From the NCBI RefSeq assembly GCF_900609055.1, contig NZ_UXAW01000067.1:1-64000 (forward strand): 64,000 nucleotides of DNA, written 5' to 3'. The number at the start of each line of letters is the position of its first letter. Position 1 is the first letter of the stretch. Under the pieces are notes generated by a model. That model made no database searches. It worked only from the letters and a program-made list of their open reading frames with translations, and was not told the DNA's origin. The translations under genes and the position numbers were made by a program. Below, in pieces: positions 6,172-12,217 of this stretch. Source of the DNA: Pseudogemmobacter humi (GTDB taxonomy: Bacteria > Pseudomonadota > Alphaproteobacteria > Rhodobacterales > Rhodobacteraceae).

Positions 6172-6375
6172 TTGACCACCCCCAATTTCACCCTTGGCGA
6201 GCACGTCTCGATCACCTGCTCCGGCGAGACCGGCCAGGTGATCGGACATGCGATCTACCTCACGAGTTCGACGCAATGCCTCGTGCGCTACCGCGCAGCC
6301 AATGGCCGCGCGGTCGAAAAATGGTGGAATGTCGAGGCACTGAGCGCCGCAGACGCACCGCCCGCCGCGGGCTAG
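6172..6375 (+). CDS. First rightward early gene, small hypothetical protein
   Basis: Encodes 67 residues beginning M(TTG)TTPNFTLGEHVSIT. The TTG was chosen because GGAGG lies 5 bases upstream. The in-frame ATG at 6160 overlaps that site, and the leader matches the one before the 6810 gene (CCCGATGGAGGC). The product is mostly beta-type with repeated Val/Thr and a WWNVEAL ending, like small KOW/SH3-type folds, but no family is certain. It should be the first gene switched on when the repressor is lost. Confidence 0.6.
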   Translation: MTTPNFTLGEHVSITCSGETGQVIGHAIYLTSSTQCLVRYRAANGRAVEKWWNVEALSAADAPPAAG

Positions 6376-6378
6376 GCG

Positions 6379-6732
6379 TCACGCATGCGGAGCATCGGCG
6401 CCACTCGGAAGAGCCTTGACGTGCCCTCGCACGTCAACCGGCAGCGCGTTGAAGGCAGCCCGGACCTTTGCCCGCGCCTCTCTCCACCTGCTGCCAATGG
6501 CGATAACCTCGTCGGCCGTCGGAATAGCAGCAGCCCATTGCGGCACGGTGCCCGCGTCAAAAGTCCGGGCGACACCGCCGTAGGCCCGGTGATTCCGGCT
6601 GTGAGATACGCCTTTTACGGCCGCAGCCAGCCGGTCGTGGAGAGCGTCTGCCGCACTGTCGGCCTCAGAGAAGGCGCTCCGCGCCGCGACATAGGCCGCC
6701 ATGAGTTTACCGATATCCACGCCTTCAGACAT
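6379..6732 (-). CDS. Hypothetical phage protein, opposite to early transcript
   Basis: Encodes 117 residues starting MSEGVDIGKLMAAYVAARSA. It is helical and Ala-rich (FSEADSAADALHDRLAAAVK, SRWREARAKVRAAF), probably coiled coil. It is leftward, so the rightward early transcript from the 6066-6093 promoter would run antisense to it. The upstream GGGCGG site is weak. It has proper codon use and no overlap with other genes, so it is probably real; function unknown. Confidence 0.55.
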   Translation of the reverse strand: MSEGVDIGKLMAAYVAARSAFSEADSAADALHDRLAAAVKGVSHSRNHRAYGGVARTFDAGTVPQWAAAIPTADEVIAIGSRWREARAKVRAAFNALPVDVRGHVKALPSGADAPHA

Positions 6733-6757
6733 TTCGCCGCCCTTTTGCCCTGAACCT

Positions 6758-6777
6758 CCGCAGCACTCTAGCTGCGG
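6758..6777 (+). promoter_or_regulatory. Hairpin, possible attenuator before the early operon
   Basis: CCGCAGC/GCTGCGG forms a 7-bp stem with a six-base loop; TTTT follows after six more bases. It lies between the divergent starts at 6732 and 6810 and may end or slow the transcript from the early promoter. The gap before the T run makes a true terminator uncertain. Confidence 0.35.
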
Positions 6778-6809
6778 CCCGGGTTTTCTCAACCCCGATG
6801 GAGGCTCTC

Positions 6810-7034
6810 GTGCCCGACTATCGCCCCGACCAGATCGAGCACGCCCGGCGCACGCTGGCGCGGCCCGACCTGACGATCTCGCCCGCGCATCGCGCGCTGA
6901 ATGAGCGGATTGCCCGCCACATCCTGAAATCAGCCGAGGCGCCGCGGCGCAATGTGATCCCGTTCCCTCAACCGGCACGCCCCTGCTGGCCGCCGCTCGA
7001 TCCATTCACGGCCCCGGGAGGGTCGGCGGCATGA
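6810..7034 (+). CDS. Small hypothetical phage protein, GTG start
   Basis: Encodes 74 residues beginning M(GTG)PDYRPDQIEHARRTLA. GTG was preferred because GGAGG sits 5 bases upstream, the same layout as the 6172 gene; an ATG at 6798 overlaps that site. The N-terminal 40 residues are charged helix and the C-terminus is Pro-rich (FPQPARPCWPPLDPF). Its stop overlaps the next start (ATGA). It heads the long run of overlapping early genes. Confidence 0.6.
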   Translation: MPDYRPDQIEHARRTLARPDLTISPAHRALNERIARHILKSAEAPRRNVIPFPQPARPCWPPLDPFTAPGGSAA

Positions 7035-7288
7035 GGCTCTGGTATTTCGAAACCGTCTCAGCCCTCGGCCGCTGGACCCCGAACACCAGCCCCGACCGCC
7101 CCGACACCGTGCACCATGGCGGCCATCTGCGGATCAAAACCACCTCGGGCATGGGTCCGAGGGTGCGTGGCATCGTCGAGGTGCCGCCGGAGCATCAGGA
7201 CCGTCTGTTGCAGGAGCTGCACGGCACCCTCTCGCCCGACGCAAGCGGCGGCGCCGTTGCCCCGACCGGGACCGGAGACGCCGCATGA
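7031..7288 (+). CDS. Small hypothetical phage protein
   Basis: Encodes 85 residues beginning MRLWYFETVSALGRWTP. It overlaps its neighbours by 4 bases on both sides, so translation is probably coupled. It contains a beta-rich core (HLRIKTTSG, RVRGIVEVPPEHQDRLLQEL) and a disordered Gly/Thr-rich tail. No family recognised. Confidence 0.6.
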   Translation: MRLWYFETVSALGRWTPNTSPDRPDTVHHGGHLRIKTTSGMGPRVRGIVEVPPEHQDRLLQELHGTLSPDASGGAVAPTGTGDAA

Positions 7289-7479
7289 TGCCGCGCGCCT
7301 CCTGGTCCGAACCCCTGCGCCGGCACCGCCGCCGCATGACCATCGCAGCCGCGCTCGATCTGGGCACCGCCGCGGCGCTGATCCTGCTGCTGTCCACCCT
7401 CGCCGTAATCGGCGGCCGGGCGGTGCTGATCACCCTTCTCAATCTCACCTCGCCCGGCCTGCCGCCGGGCTGCTGCTGA
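7285..7479 (+). CDS. Small membrane protein
   Basis: Encodes 64 residues. A basic N-terminus (LRRHRRRM) is followed by a hydrophobic region of about 35 residues (AALDLGTAAALILLLSTLAV onward), enough for one or two spans, ending in GCC. It overlaps the preceding gene by 4 bases (ATGA). Function unknown. Confidence 0.55.
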   Translation: MMPRASWSEPLRRHRRRMTIAAALDLGTAAALILLLSTLAVIGGRAVLITLLNLTSPGLPPGCC

Positions 7480-7490
7480 AAGGACCGGAC

Positions 7491-7685
7491 ATGAACCGTC
7501 TTCTGAAATGGTTTGAATACGGGCACTTGCCGCCCGACCTGCAAGCGGTCAGCCGCCCGGTCGGCGAACTGGCGCAGGAACTCGACAGGCTCCTGCCCGA
7601 AGGCGCCGAGAAGACCGCGGGCTTGCGCAAGCTGCTGGAGGCGAAGGACTGCCTCGTCCGCGCCGCCATCGAGGCGAGGGGCTGA
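7491..7685 (+). CDS. Acb2/Tad1-like hairpin protein (putative anti-CBASS)
   Basis: Encodes 64 residues starting MNRLLKWFEYGHLPPDLQ; AAAGGA lies 8 bases upstream. The pattern is a short N-terminal helix with H-L-P, 'VSRPVGELAQELDRLLPEG', then 'EKTAGLRKLLEAKDCLVRAA'. This matches the layout of the small phage family known as the Acb2/Tad1 hairpin domain (DUF7681). In that family two helices pack as a hairpin, oligomerise and bind cyclic oligonucleotide signals of CBASS or Thoeris immunity. The match is to remembered family features only; key ligand-contact residues were not checked. It sits in an operon of small early genes, as expected for an anti-defence protein. Confidence 0.6.
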   Translation: MNRLLKWFEYGHLPPDLQAVSRPVGELAQELDRLLPEGAEKTAGLRKLLEAKDCLVRAAIEARG

Positions 7686-7687
7686 TC

Positions 7688-8020
7688 ATGGCCGCGCCCC
7701 GGAACGAACTCAATTTCCCCGAATTCATCCAGAGCTTCCGCCGCGGCGAGTTGCTGGACGAGGGGAACCAGAAGCTCAACGAGCTGATGGAGGCGATCGG
7801 CCAAACCGGCGCGGGGGGGAAACTCTCGCTGACCTTTGACTTCAAGGTCAACAAGGCCGGCCAGATCGAAATCACCCCGAACCTGACGATCAAGAAGCCC
7901 GCCCGCGCGCTCGGCACCGGGATCTATTTCGTCAGCGACGACAACCGGCTGACGCGGCGCGACCCGCGGCAGATGGACATTGAGGACGAGATCGAGCGCC
8001 GCCGCTCGATGGATGCCTGA
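7688..8020 (+). CDS. Phage protein upstream of DUF2303 gene
   Basis: Encodes 110 residues beginning MAAPRNELNFPEFIQSFRRG. N-terminal helices (LLDEGNQKLNELMEAIGQTG) are followed by a beta region (KLSLTFDFKVNKAGQIEITP) and a charged C-terminus. Small proteins of this layout often precede DUF2303 genes in phage recombination/replication clusters, but the role is not established. The gap to the next gene is 29 bases. Confidence 0.6.
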   Translation: MAAPRNELNFPEFIQSFRRGELLDEGNQKLNELMEAIGQTGAGGKLSLTFDFKVNKAGQIEITPNLTIKKPARALGTGIYFVSDDNRLTRRDPRQMDIEDEIERRRSMDA

Positions 8021-8049
8021 CCCCCCCCCTCGCCAGACAGGAGACCCCT

Positions 8050-8928
8050 ATGGCACCCGAAAACCCCACCGCAGAGCCGCTGGCCGAGCTGACGATCCAG
8101 ACCGGCTTTGACATCAGGAACCCCGGCGAGACGCTGGAAACCATCCTGCGGGGCGCGCGCCTCGCCGATCCGATCCTCGAAGGCCCGGACGGCAGGAAAT
8201 ATGCCACCCTGCCGAAAGAATTCACCCTGCGCGAACTGGAGGACGATGCGCGCCTCGATCCGTTCCCCCGCCAGCGCGTCACCGTCGACGATCGCGCCTC
8301 ACTCTCGGCCTATGCCAACCGTTATTCGGACAGCCGGTCGATCATCATCGCCGACTACGACGCGCTGACGATCTCGGCCCGGCTCGACTGGCACCACCAC
8401 AATCAGGACAGCGATCAGGCTCTGCGCACCGGGCCGAACGAACACAGCGCCACCCTGAAGCTGCGCCCGTCCGAGGAGTTCATGCGGTGGGATGCGTTCG
8501 TGCAGAAGGGTTTCCACGATCAGGAGACCTTCGCGCGCTTCCTGGAAGAGAATTCCTGCGACGTGCATCTGCCCGACCCCGCAACCCTGATCGAGATCAG
8601 CCGCGACTTCGAGGCGACGGTCGGCCAGACCTACAAATCCTCGACCCGGCTCGACAACGGCGACCGGAAGATCTTCTTCGAGAGCGACAGCCGGGCGACC
8701 CATGACGTGATCGTCCCGCAGAAGATCACGCTGCGGATCCCGTTCTACAACGGCGAACAGCCCTCGGATATAGAGGCGCGCTTCCGCTGGCGTGCCGCCA
8801 GTGGTGCGGTTCAGTTCAGGCTGGAATGGCACCGGGTCGAATACCACCGCCGCGCCCACTTCACCGAAATCGCCTACACGGCATCCGAGGAAACCGGCCT
8901 GCCGGTGTTCATCGGCCGCGAAGGCTGA
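8050..8928 (+). CDS. DUF2303 family phage protein (YfdQ-like)
   Basis: Encodes 292 residues. The conserved DUF2303 elements are visible in order: VTVDDRASLSAYANRY near residue 80, then DW..H near 115, ATLKLRPSEEFMRW near 140, FARFLEENSCDVHLPD near 165, and IPFYNGEQPSDIEARFRWR near 230. The family occurs in temperate phages and prophages, including E. coli yfdQ, close to recombination genes; its biochemical function is unknown. An AGACAGGAGA site precedes the ATG. A strong terminator follows at 8973-9013. Confidence 0.85.
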   Translation: MAPENPTAEPLAELTIQTGFDIRNPGETLETILRGARLADPILEGPDGRKYATLPKEFTLRELEDDARLDPFPRQRVTVDDRASLSAYANRYSDSRSIIIADYDALTISARLDWHHHNQDSDQALRTGPNEHSATLKLRPSEEFMRWDAFVQKGFHDQETFARFLEENSCDVHLPDPATLIEISRDFEATVGQTYKSSTRLDNGDRKIFFESDSRATHDVIVPQKITLRIPFYNGEQPSDIEARFRWRAASGAVQFRLEWHRVEYHRRAHFTEIAYTASEETGLPVFIGREG

Positions 8929-8972
8929 CCCTTTCGCCGGTGCGCGGCTGCCTTTTGCCCCGCGCCGACTTC

Positions 8973-9013
8973 CCCCGGTGGCGCACCTGTCCCGACTTGC
9001 CACCGGGGTTTTT
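8973..9013 (+). terminator. Rho-independent terminator after DUF2303 gene
   Basis: A 10-bp stem CCCCGGTGGC/GCCACCGGGG with a 16-base loop is followed by TTTTT. It splits the rightward early region into two blocks, so the TerB-led block may need antitermination or its own promoter. Confidence 0.65.
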
Positions 9014-9059
9014 ATCCCCCCCCCGCCGCGCCGCGGCTCAATCCTGAAAGGAAAGTCCT

Positions 9060-9497
9060 GTGTTTGCACGTCTCAAAGAGAAGCTGTCCGGCAGCGCCGC
9101 CCGTCTGAACGGCAAGACCGATCTGCTGGAAGGCATCTGCGCCGCCTGCGTCATGGTCGGCGCCGCCGATGGCGATCTGTCCGATGATGAGGCAACCATC
9201 GCGCTCGACCGCCTGCTGAACCACGAAACCCTTTCGGTTGCGTTCAGCGGCACCCAGATCGAAACCGCCTTCGACAAGCAGGCGAAGCGGGCGAAATCCG
9301 GCCTCTCCGGTCGCCTCGGGCTCAAGCGTGAGGTCGAGGAAGCGAAGGCGAAATCGACGGCCGACGATCTGGAAATGCTGCTGGTGATCGCGATCGATGT
9401 CGCGATGGCTGATGGCGAAATTGGCGACAAAGAGCGCAAGGCCCTCAACGACATCGGCCAGATCGTCGGCCTGTCCGTCGACCGCTATCTCGGCTGA
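9060..9497 (+). CDS. TerB-family protein
   Basis: Encodes 145 residues from a GTG start with GGAAAG about 8 bases upstream. Two blocks typical of TerB-like folds are present: 'MVGAADGDLSDDEATIALDRLL' (about 32-53) and 'IAIDVAMADGEIGDKERKAL' (about 108-127), each with an acidic D-G-[DE] motif that could hold a metal. TerB belongs to the tellurite/phage-resistance Ter systems, but stand-alone TerB proteins also occur in phages with no known role. There are no other ter genes here, so tellurite resistance should not be assumed. Confidence 0.8.
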   Translation: MFARLKEKLSGSAARLNGKTDLLEGICAACVMVGAADGDLSDDEATIALDRLLNHETLSVAFSGTQIETAFDKQAKRAKSGLSGRLGLKREVEEAKAKSTADDLEMLLVIAIDVAMADGEIGDKERKALNDIGQIVGLSVDRYLG

Positions 9498-9500
9498 CCC

Positions 9501-9656
9501 ATGGCCTGGCTGCGCACCCACGCCCTGCAATGGACCACCAGCGCGGCCCTGACGCTGGCCGGGCTGAGGTTCTTCACCCCGTCGATGGTCGACCTGATCA
9601 TCGACGGTCTGACCGTGGGCCTGGTCTGGCTCGCCGCGAAACTCGCGCGGCCCTGA
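9501..9656 (+). CDS. Small membrane protein
   Basis: Encodes 51 residues, MAWLRTHALQWTTSAALTLA onward, with two moderately hydrophobic segments and a basic end (AAKLARP). It begins 3 bases after the TerB stop and fills the gap before the 9718 gene. The ribosome binding site is weak, so it is probably translated by coupling. No function assigned. Confidence 0.5.
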   Translation: MAWLRTHALQWTTSAALTLAGLRFFTPSMVDLIIDGLTVGLVWLAAKLARP

Positions 9657-9717
9657 CGCTCCGGTGACCGGCCCCGCGCGGGCCGGCATCCCGAGCGCCA
9701 CCAACGAGGACCCCGAC

Positions 9718-9909
9718 ATGACGCAACATCCCACCTTCGCCCAGATCGTCTCGGCCGCGAAACGCGCCACGCCCGGCGGCCGCCTGAACGATGACGACAG
9801 GGCGGGCCTGATGCGCCGCGCCGCCAATCTTGGGTTGAGCGTGGTCGATGCGAACGCCGTCCTCGACAACGTGCTGCCCCGGCACCCGATCACGCGGGGG
9901 ATCGAGTGA
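9718..9909 (+). CDS. Small hypothetical phage protein
   Basis: Encodes 63 residues starting MTQHPTFAQIVSAAKRATPG. The ATG at 9718 has GAGGA 7 bases upstream; an earlier in-frame GTG at 9664 has none. The stop overlaps the next ATG (TGATG). It is predicted helical; no family recognised. Confidence 0.55.
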   Translation: MTQHPTFAQIVSAAKRATPGGRLNDDDRAGLMRRAANLGLSVVDANAVLDNVLPRHPITRGIE

Positions 9910-10196
9910 TGTTTGACCGCGATTATTTCACCGTCGAGTCCACGGCCTGCACCATCCCGAAGCGCGGGGCGCAGGCCATCGTCTGCGGCGACAAGCCTAG
10001 GAAAAACAAGGACGGCAAAACCAGCTACAGCCTGCGCGCTCCGCTGCTGATTATGCCGCCCGAAATGTGGTCGGACCCCGATGAGACGATGCAGCGCATC
10101 GTCAGGGTGCTGAATGAAAACGCTGCCCTGTTTTTCGACAGCGCGAAGGACCGGCAGGCCGAACATGATCGGCGCGTTCTGGCGGGAGAGATCTGA
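9909..10196 (+). CDS. Hypothetical phage protein
   Basis: Encodes 95 residues starting MFDRDYFTVESTACTIPKRG. An in-frame GTG three bases earlier is an alternative start. It is a mixed alpha/beta protein with a C-terminal helix (NENAALFFDSAKDRQAEHDR). It overlaps both neighbours by one or a few bases, so it is part of the same coupled run. Function unknown. Confidence 0.55.
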   Translation: MFDRDYFTVESTACTIPKRGAQAIVCGDKPRKNKDGKTSYSLRAPLLIMPPEMWSDPDETMQRIVRVLNENAALFFDSAKDRQAEHDRRVLAGEI

Positions 10197-10462
10197 TGTC
10201 TGACCCCCGCCGATATCTGATTGACCCCAATATCGTCATGCACCGCGGCAGCATCGCCGAGGACGATCTGAAAGTCCGTCTCGTAACCGATGCACTCGAA
10301 CAGGCTGGCTGGACCGGCGCCGATGGAAAGCCGTTGAACGGGGTCAGTTGGAGCATCCGCCGCGGCGCGGGCCGTCGCGGCGGATACGAGATCGAAATCC
10401 GGCGCGATATCCGTCTGTCCAACCAGTCCCGTCTGCCGAAGCCGGATGCCGCTGATGGCTGA
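10196..10462 (+). CDS. Small hypothetical phage protein
   Basis: Encodes 88 residues starting MSDPRRYLIDPNIVMHRGSI. The ATG overlaps the preceding stop (TGATG). A helix (DDLKVRLVTDALEQAG) and a basic beta segment (VSWSIRRGAGRRGGYEIEIR) are visible. The gene overlaps the DUF4326 gene by 8 bases. No family recognised. Confidence 0.55.
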   Translation: MSDPRRYLIDPNIVMHRGSIAEDDLKVRLVTDALEQAGWTGADGKPLNGVSWSIRRGAGRRGGYEIEIRRDIRLSNQSRLPKPDAADG

Positions 10463-10880
10463 CCCTGCCCGCCTCCAGCTCTCGCGTGCCCGCGGCTGGC
10501 GGATGCCGCCGGGTGCCGTGCGTTGCGATCGAGCGACGGCCCTCGGGAACCCCTGGGCCGCGGGGGAACCCGGCAAGCTCCATCTGCTGACCAGAAGCAG
10601 CCCGGGCCGATCGATCTGGTCGATCTGGTCGCCGATGCCGAAGGCCATGACAGTGGTGGACGCGGTGACCGCGCACGCGACCTGGCTGCGCGACGGCACG
10701 ATCCTGATGCCCGAGAACCTGTCGCCATCGGGCGAGTATCTGATCCGCGACAGCCTGACCGATCTGCGCAGCCTCGTGCTGGACATGCTGCCCCGCTTCC
10801 GGGGCTGCAATTTCGCCTGCTGGTGCCGGCCCGGCTCTCCCTGCCACGCCGATACGCTGATGAGGATCGCCAATGGCTGA
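10455..10880 (+). CDS. DUF4326-domain phage protein
   Basis: Encodes 141 residues starting MADPARLQLSRARGWRMPPG. DUF4326 hallmarks are present: an N-terminal LSRARGWRMPPGAV block, 'ALGNPWA' (the family's WGNPF position) and a C-terminal 'CWCRPGSPCHADTLMRIAN' with the CWC and PCHAD cysteine/histidine cluster. DUF4326 is common in phages and is thought to be a small metal-binding or nucleotide-modifying domain; its activity is not established. The second ATG was chosen because the first three residues add nothing and overlap more. Confidence 0.75.
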   Translation: MADPARLQLSRARGWRMPPGAVRCDRATALGNPWAAGEPGKLHLLTRSSPGRSIWSIWSPMPKAMTVVDAVTAHATWLRDGTILMPENLSPSGEYLIRDSLTDLRSLVLDMLPRFRGCNFACWCRPGSPCHADTLMRIANG

Positions 10881-11292
10881 GAACCCAAGCATCAACCGCT
10901 ACCTGCGCAACAAGGCCATGGACCATATCGACCATGCCCTGGGCCGCCCCTTCGACCCGATGCGGGAAACCTACCGCAACTATTTCGCGACCGATTGCCC
11001 AAGGCGGATCGAGGCGTTTCAAGCCTCGGGCCATTGGGACGATTGCGGCGCCTTCACCGGGATGCGGTATTTCTCGGTCAATGACGCCGGCCGGGCCGCG
11101 TTGCGCGACCACCTGCGCACGATCAGGGATCCGCACCGCGCGTGGACGGTCAGCCTGATCGGCTTCGAAATGACCATCATCGCCCGCTCTCGCGGGAAAG
11201 CCTTCTACGAGGCTTTTCTGCGCGCGAGCGATAGCCTGGAGCTGGACTTTCGCGATTTCTGCGGCCTCGCCCGGATCAGGAGGGCCGCATGA
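10873..11292 (+). CDS. Hypothetical phage protein
   Basis: Encodes 139 residues starting MAENPSINRYLRNKAMDHID. Motif-like features include HALGRPFDPMRETYRNYFAT near the N-terminus and 'GMRYFSVNDAGRAALRDHLR' mid-protein, which occurs in several small phage proteins of unknown role. It overlaps its neighbours by 8 and 4 bases. Function unknown. Confidence 0.6.
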   Translation: MAENPSINRYLRNKAMDHIDHALGRPFDPMRETYRNYFATDCPRRIEAFQASGHWDDCGAFTGMRYFSVNDAGRAALRDHLRTIRDPHRAWTVSLIGFEMTIIARSRGKAFYEAFLRASDSLELDFRDFCGLARIRRAA

Positions 11293-11552
11293 TGGCGATC
11301 TATCCGCCCCGGCCTGCCCCCTTCACCTGCGCGATCTGCCTGCAAGAGCGGCCTCCCCCCTGGCAGTCGCGGGATCATATGGACATACCGCCCATCTGCT
11401 GGAGCTGCGAACAGGATCAGACCCTGCGCACCGGGAGCTATTACGTCCGAAACCCCGACCAGCGCCTGGCGAAGCAGATCGGCGCGCTGGCCGAAATGTT
11501 GCAGATCGAGGCTTATCGCGCCTCGCAAAACATGGGGCCTCTCTATGGCTGA
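11289..11552 (+). CDS. Small zinc-ribbon phage protein
   Basis: Encodes 87 residues. Two CxxC knuckles, FTCAICLQE (about 13-21) and ICWSCEQD (about 36-43), form a probable treble-clef or zinc-ribbon. A basic/helical tail follows (DQRLAKQIGALAEMLQIEAY). Zinc binding is strongly implied; nucleic-acid binding is an inference. It overlaps its neighbours by 4 and 8 bases. Confidence 0.65.
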   Translation: MMAIYPPRPAPFTCAICLQERPPPWQSRDHMDIPPICWSCEQDQTLRTGSYYVRNPDQRLAKQIGALAEMLQIEAYRASQNMGPLYG

Positions 11553-11802
11553 GCGTGATTATGTGTCCACCCCGGTTGCCGACAGCCTCGGCCTGCGCGA
11601 CGTGATCACCGGCCTCGCGCATGATCTGACCGAGCAACGCGCCGGAAGGATCAGCCCCGCCGAAGCCCTCGCCCGGGCCGCCCTCGCCAAGCAGATCTTC
11701 AACGGCGTGCGGTTCTACATGCAGGCGATCAAGACGCTGGAAGGTGCAGCGAAGCCGGTCAGCGATCCGCGCCTGATCGAGGGGGAGAAGGCCGATGGCT
11801 GA
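11545..11802 (+). CDS. Hypothetical phage protein
   Basis: Encodes 85 residues starting MAERDYVSTPVADSLGLRDV. It is largely helical (RDVITGLAHDLTEQRAGRIS, PAEALARAALAKQIFNGVRF). It overlaps the zinc-ribbon gene and the ASCH gene by 8 bases each. No family recognised. Confidence 0.6.
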   Translation: MAERDYVSTPVADSLGLRDVITGLAHDLTEQRAGRISPAEALARAALAKQIFNGVRFYMQAIKTLEGAAKPVSDPRLIEGEKADG

Positions 11803-12217
11803 CCCTTTTCCCGGCCTGCCGCTCCTCGCCCTGTCGATCCGCCAGCCTTGGGCCTATGCCATCATCCATCTGGGCAAGCCTGTCGAAAACCGCACATGGG
11901 AAACACTTAAGCGCGGCCCGATCTGCATCCATGCAGCCAAAGGTATGACGCAGGCCGAGTGGTGGCGAGCATTCGACTTCATCACCGACGACCTTGATCT
12001 CATGCTCCCCGAACCCGCCAATCTGCCGCGCGGCGGCATCATCGGCACGGCCGAGATCGTGGATTGCGTCCGGTCGCACCCCAGCCCGTGGTTCTTCGGC
12101 CCCTTCGGGATCGTCCTCGCCAACGTCCGCCCGGTCGAATTCATCCCGGTCAAGGGCGCGCTCAACTTTTTCGACTGGCGGAAGAACCTGAAGGAATCGG
12201 GAGGCTCCGATGCTTGA
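11795..12217 (+). CDS. ASCH/PUA-like domain protein
   Basis: Encodes 140 residues. The N-terminus LSIRQPWAYAIIHLGKPVEN, followed by RTW, then RGPICIHAAKG and GGIIGTAEIVDCV, is the characteristic ASCH-domain pattern (beta-barrel of the PUA superfamily with a conserved ENR and G-x-[IVL]-H-A motif). ASCH proteins bind or act on RNA or modified nucleosides; some hydrolyse N4-acetylcytidine. It overlaps the start of the cytosine methyltransferase gene by 8 bases, which suggests a joint role in DNA or nucleotide modification. Confidence 0.75.
   Translation: MADPFPGLPLLALSIRQPWAYAIIHLGKPVENRTWETLKRGPICIHAAKGMTQAEWWRAFDFITDDLDLMLPEPANLPRGGIIGTAEIVDCVRSHPSPWFFGPFGIVLANVRPVEFIPVKGALNFFDWRKNLKESGGSDA

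Noticed and set aside
9060-9497. Tellurite-resistance operon
   Set aside because: Only a TerB-like gene is present; terA, terC, terD and related genes are absent from the window.
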